This document shows, piece after piece, positions 5,170 to 6,036 of a DNA stretch of 6,036 nt; the stretch's first letter is position 1; the number at the start of each line of letters is the position of its first letter. The notes beneath the pieces were generated by a model. The model had not been told where the DNA came from, made no database searches, and saw nothing but the letters and a program-made list of their open reading frames with translations. Both the position numbers and the translations under genes were made by a program. The DNA is from Chloroflexota bacterium (GTDB lineage: Bacteria > Chloroflexota > Dehalococcoidia > SZUA-161 > SpSt-899), in NCBI GenBank assembly GCA_018725455.1, contig QLUN01000055.1, positions 1 to 6,036 on the forward strand. Direction: 5' to 3'.

Positions 5170-5706
5170 ATGGAAAAGTCAGTGATTTTGGCCGGATTCG
5201 GGGGACAGGGCGTTATCCTGGCGGGAAAGGTCCTCGCTCAAGCAGGGATGGACCACGGATTGGAGGTGACCTGGTTTCCCTCCTACGGGCCGGAGATGCG
5301 TGGCGGCACAGCGAACTGCACCGTCGTGCTCTCTGACGAGCCGGTCGCCTCGCCGCTCGCCGACGATCCCACAGCACTTATCGCCATGAACCTCCCCTCG
5401 CTCGACAAGTTCGAGTCCACGGTGGCCAGCGGTGGGACCATCGTGCTCAACAGCTCCCTCATCGAGCGCCCGGTGATGAGGGCCGATGTAAAGGTCGTCT
5501 CCATTCCAATGAACGAGATGGCAGCCAAGGTGGGAAGCGCCCTGGCCATCAACATGGTGGCCCTGGGGGCCTACATCAAGGCAACCGAGGTCACTCCGCT
5601 GGCGACGGTGAAGACGGCGATGGCGCAGATGCTGGAGAAGGACGGAAAAGGCAAGTTCATCCCAACGAACGAACAGGCACTCGAGGAGGGATATAACGCG
5701 GCCTAA
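5170..5706 (+). CDS. 2-oxoacid:ferredoxin oxidoreductase, gamma subunit
   Basis: The 178-residue protein is a complete gamma domain: GFGGQGV (9-15) near the N-terminus, then the conserved PSYGPEMRGG (37-46) and a C-terminal helical part. The domain helps bind CoA and completes the alpha-beta-gamma-delta enzyme; in some relatives it is fused to the alpha or beta chain, but here it is separate. ATG 5170 is chosen because the family begins directly with the strand leading into GFGGQG, and because it follows the beta stop codon by 1 bp with AGGGGG at 5160-5165 as ribosome-binding site. The in-frame ATG at 5119 would add 17 residues lying wholly within the beta gene and is rejected. A hairpin directly after the stop codon may mark the operon end. 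Confidence 0.92.
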   Translation: MEKSVILAGFGGQGVILAGKVLAQAGMDHGLEVTWFPSYGPEMRGGTANCTVVLSDEPVASPLADDPTALIAMNLPSLDKFESTVASGGTIVLNSSLIERPVMRADVKVVSIPMNEMAAKVGSALAINMVALGAYIKATEVTPLATVKTAMAQMLEKDGKGKFIPTNEQALEEGYNAA

Positions 5707-5708
5707 TT

Positions 5709-5731
5709 CTCCCTCCCCTGGCGGGAGGGAG
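5709..5731 (+). terminator. 9-bp hairpin after the oxidoreductase operon (possible terminator or REP-like element)
   Basis: CTCCCTCCC (5709-5717) and GGGAGGGAG (5723-5731) are exact reverse complements around CTGGC, beginning 3 bp after the gamma stop codon. The stem is strong, but the following bases are TTAGAGGGGG rather than a T run, so intrinsic termination is uncertain. Hairpins of this CTCCC/GGGAG type also occur as dispersed intergenic repeats, where they stabilise mRNA 3' ends. Confidence 0.45.
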
Positions 5732-5779
5732 TTAGAGGGGGCGACCCTTAGAATAAGCAACCTCCCCCCAAAGCAAGGC

Positions 5780-5808
5780 TTGGCTCTTGCGGAAAACTGT
5801 GTTACAAT
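5780..5808 (+). promoter_or_regulatory. Sigma70-type promoter with extended -10 for the last gene
   Basis: TTGGCT (5780-5785, 4 of 6) is separated by 17 bp from TACAAT (5803-5808, 5 of 6), which is preceded by TG at 5800-5801 as an extended -10 element. Transcription would start near 5815 and give a leader of about 135 nt before ATG 5950. It lies after the hairpin closing the oxidoreductase genes, so the last gene appears to be a separate transcription unit. Confidence 0.65.
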
Positions 5809-5949
5809 ATGCCTGCCTACAACTCAACATGCTAAGGCGAAGAAGCACACATGGTGGCACTGCGAGAACCAGGTATTAGCCTGAAGCATTGTTCTCGCCC
5901 TGGATGGAATGCTGGCGGAGGGGATTATAGAGACGGAAAGGAGAAATCA

Positions 5950-6036
5950 ATGAGTGGAAAGATCATGAAGGCTTTGGAAAGGCTGGGGATGCCGAAGGGA
6001 GACCTGTATGAATTGCCAACATCTCCAAAAACCTTT
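5950..6036 (+). CDS. N-terminus of an unrecognised protein, 3' truncated by the window end
   Basis: ATG 5950 is preceded by AAAGGAG (5937-5943) with 6 nt spacing and opens a frame that stays open to the window edge (29 residues). The sequence starts MSGKIMKALERLGM and continues PKGDLYELPTSPKTF. It has a short amphipathic, lysine-rich opening and no signal peptide or membrane segment, so a cytoplasmic protein is likely. I do not recognise the family from this fragment. The same frame is open upstream to another ATG at 5851, which would add 33 residues but has only a weak ribosome-binding site. The good promoter upstream supports a real, separately transcribed gene. Confidence 0.65.
   Translation, partial: MSGKIMKALERLGMPKGDLYELPTSPKTF

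Noticed and set aside
5179..5760. 193-residue minus-strand open frame opposite the gamma subunit
   Set aside because: It is an antisense shadow that begins in the intergenic hairpin region and has no recognisable motif.

Overview
The window is an ordinary bacterial chromosome segment, probably from an anaerobe. It carries strong Shine-Dalgarno sites, sigma70-type promoters and a complete four-subunit 2-oxoacid:ferredoxin oxidoreductase, an oxygen-sensitive enzyme class of fermentative, acetogenic and other anaerobic bacteria and archaea. Base composition looks moderately GC-rich and is visibly higher in the oxidoreductase genes than in the amino-acid dehydrogenase gene (judged by eye, not computed). 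A Chloroflexota/Dehalococcoidia-like or Firmicutes-like anaerobe would fit, but this is only an impression.

Layout. Bases 2-226 are the C-terminal end of a membrane protein, perhaps UbiA-like. Bases 227-426 hold no gene but contain two copies of a short G/C-rich palindrome exactly 100 bp apart. Bases 427-852 encode a 141-residue stand-alone version of the regulatory N-terminal domain of DAHP synthase, which stops just after the first strand and helix of the catalytic barrel. Convergent to it, 2035-911 (minus) encodes a Glu/Leu/Phe/Val-family amino-acid dehydrogenase whose visible substrate-pocket residues are not those of a glutamate enzyme. A 319-bp divergent control region (2036-2354) separates it from a GntR/FadR-type regulator (2355-2999). 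Downstream on the plus strand lie the ferredoxin, alpha, beta and gamma subunits of a VorB-type oxidoreductase (3130-5706), tightly packed with overlaps of 8 and 38 bp and a gap of 1 bp. After a hairpin, a good promoter (5780-5808) and a leader, another gene begins at 5950 and runs off the window.

How the genes may work together (inference). The dehydrogenase would deaminate an amino acid, plausibly branched-chain, to a 2-oxoacid with NAD(P)H production. The oxidoreductase would convert the 2-oxoacid plus CoA to an acyl-CoA and CO2 and reduce ferredoxin. The GntR regulator lies between the two units and could control both, so the block reads as a small amino-acid fermentation (or, in reverse, amino-acid synthesis) module. 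No clearly novel system is present. The most unusual items are the truncated DAHP synthase domain, the altered specificity residues in the dehydrogenase, and the paired palindromes.
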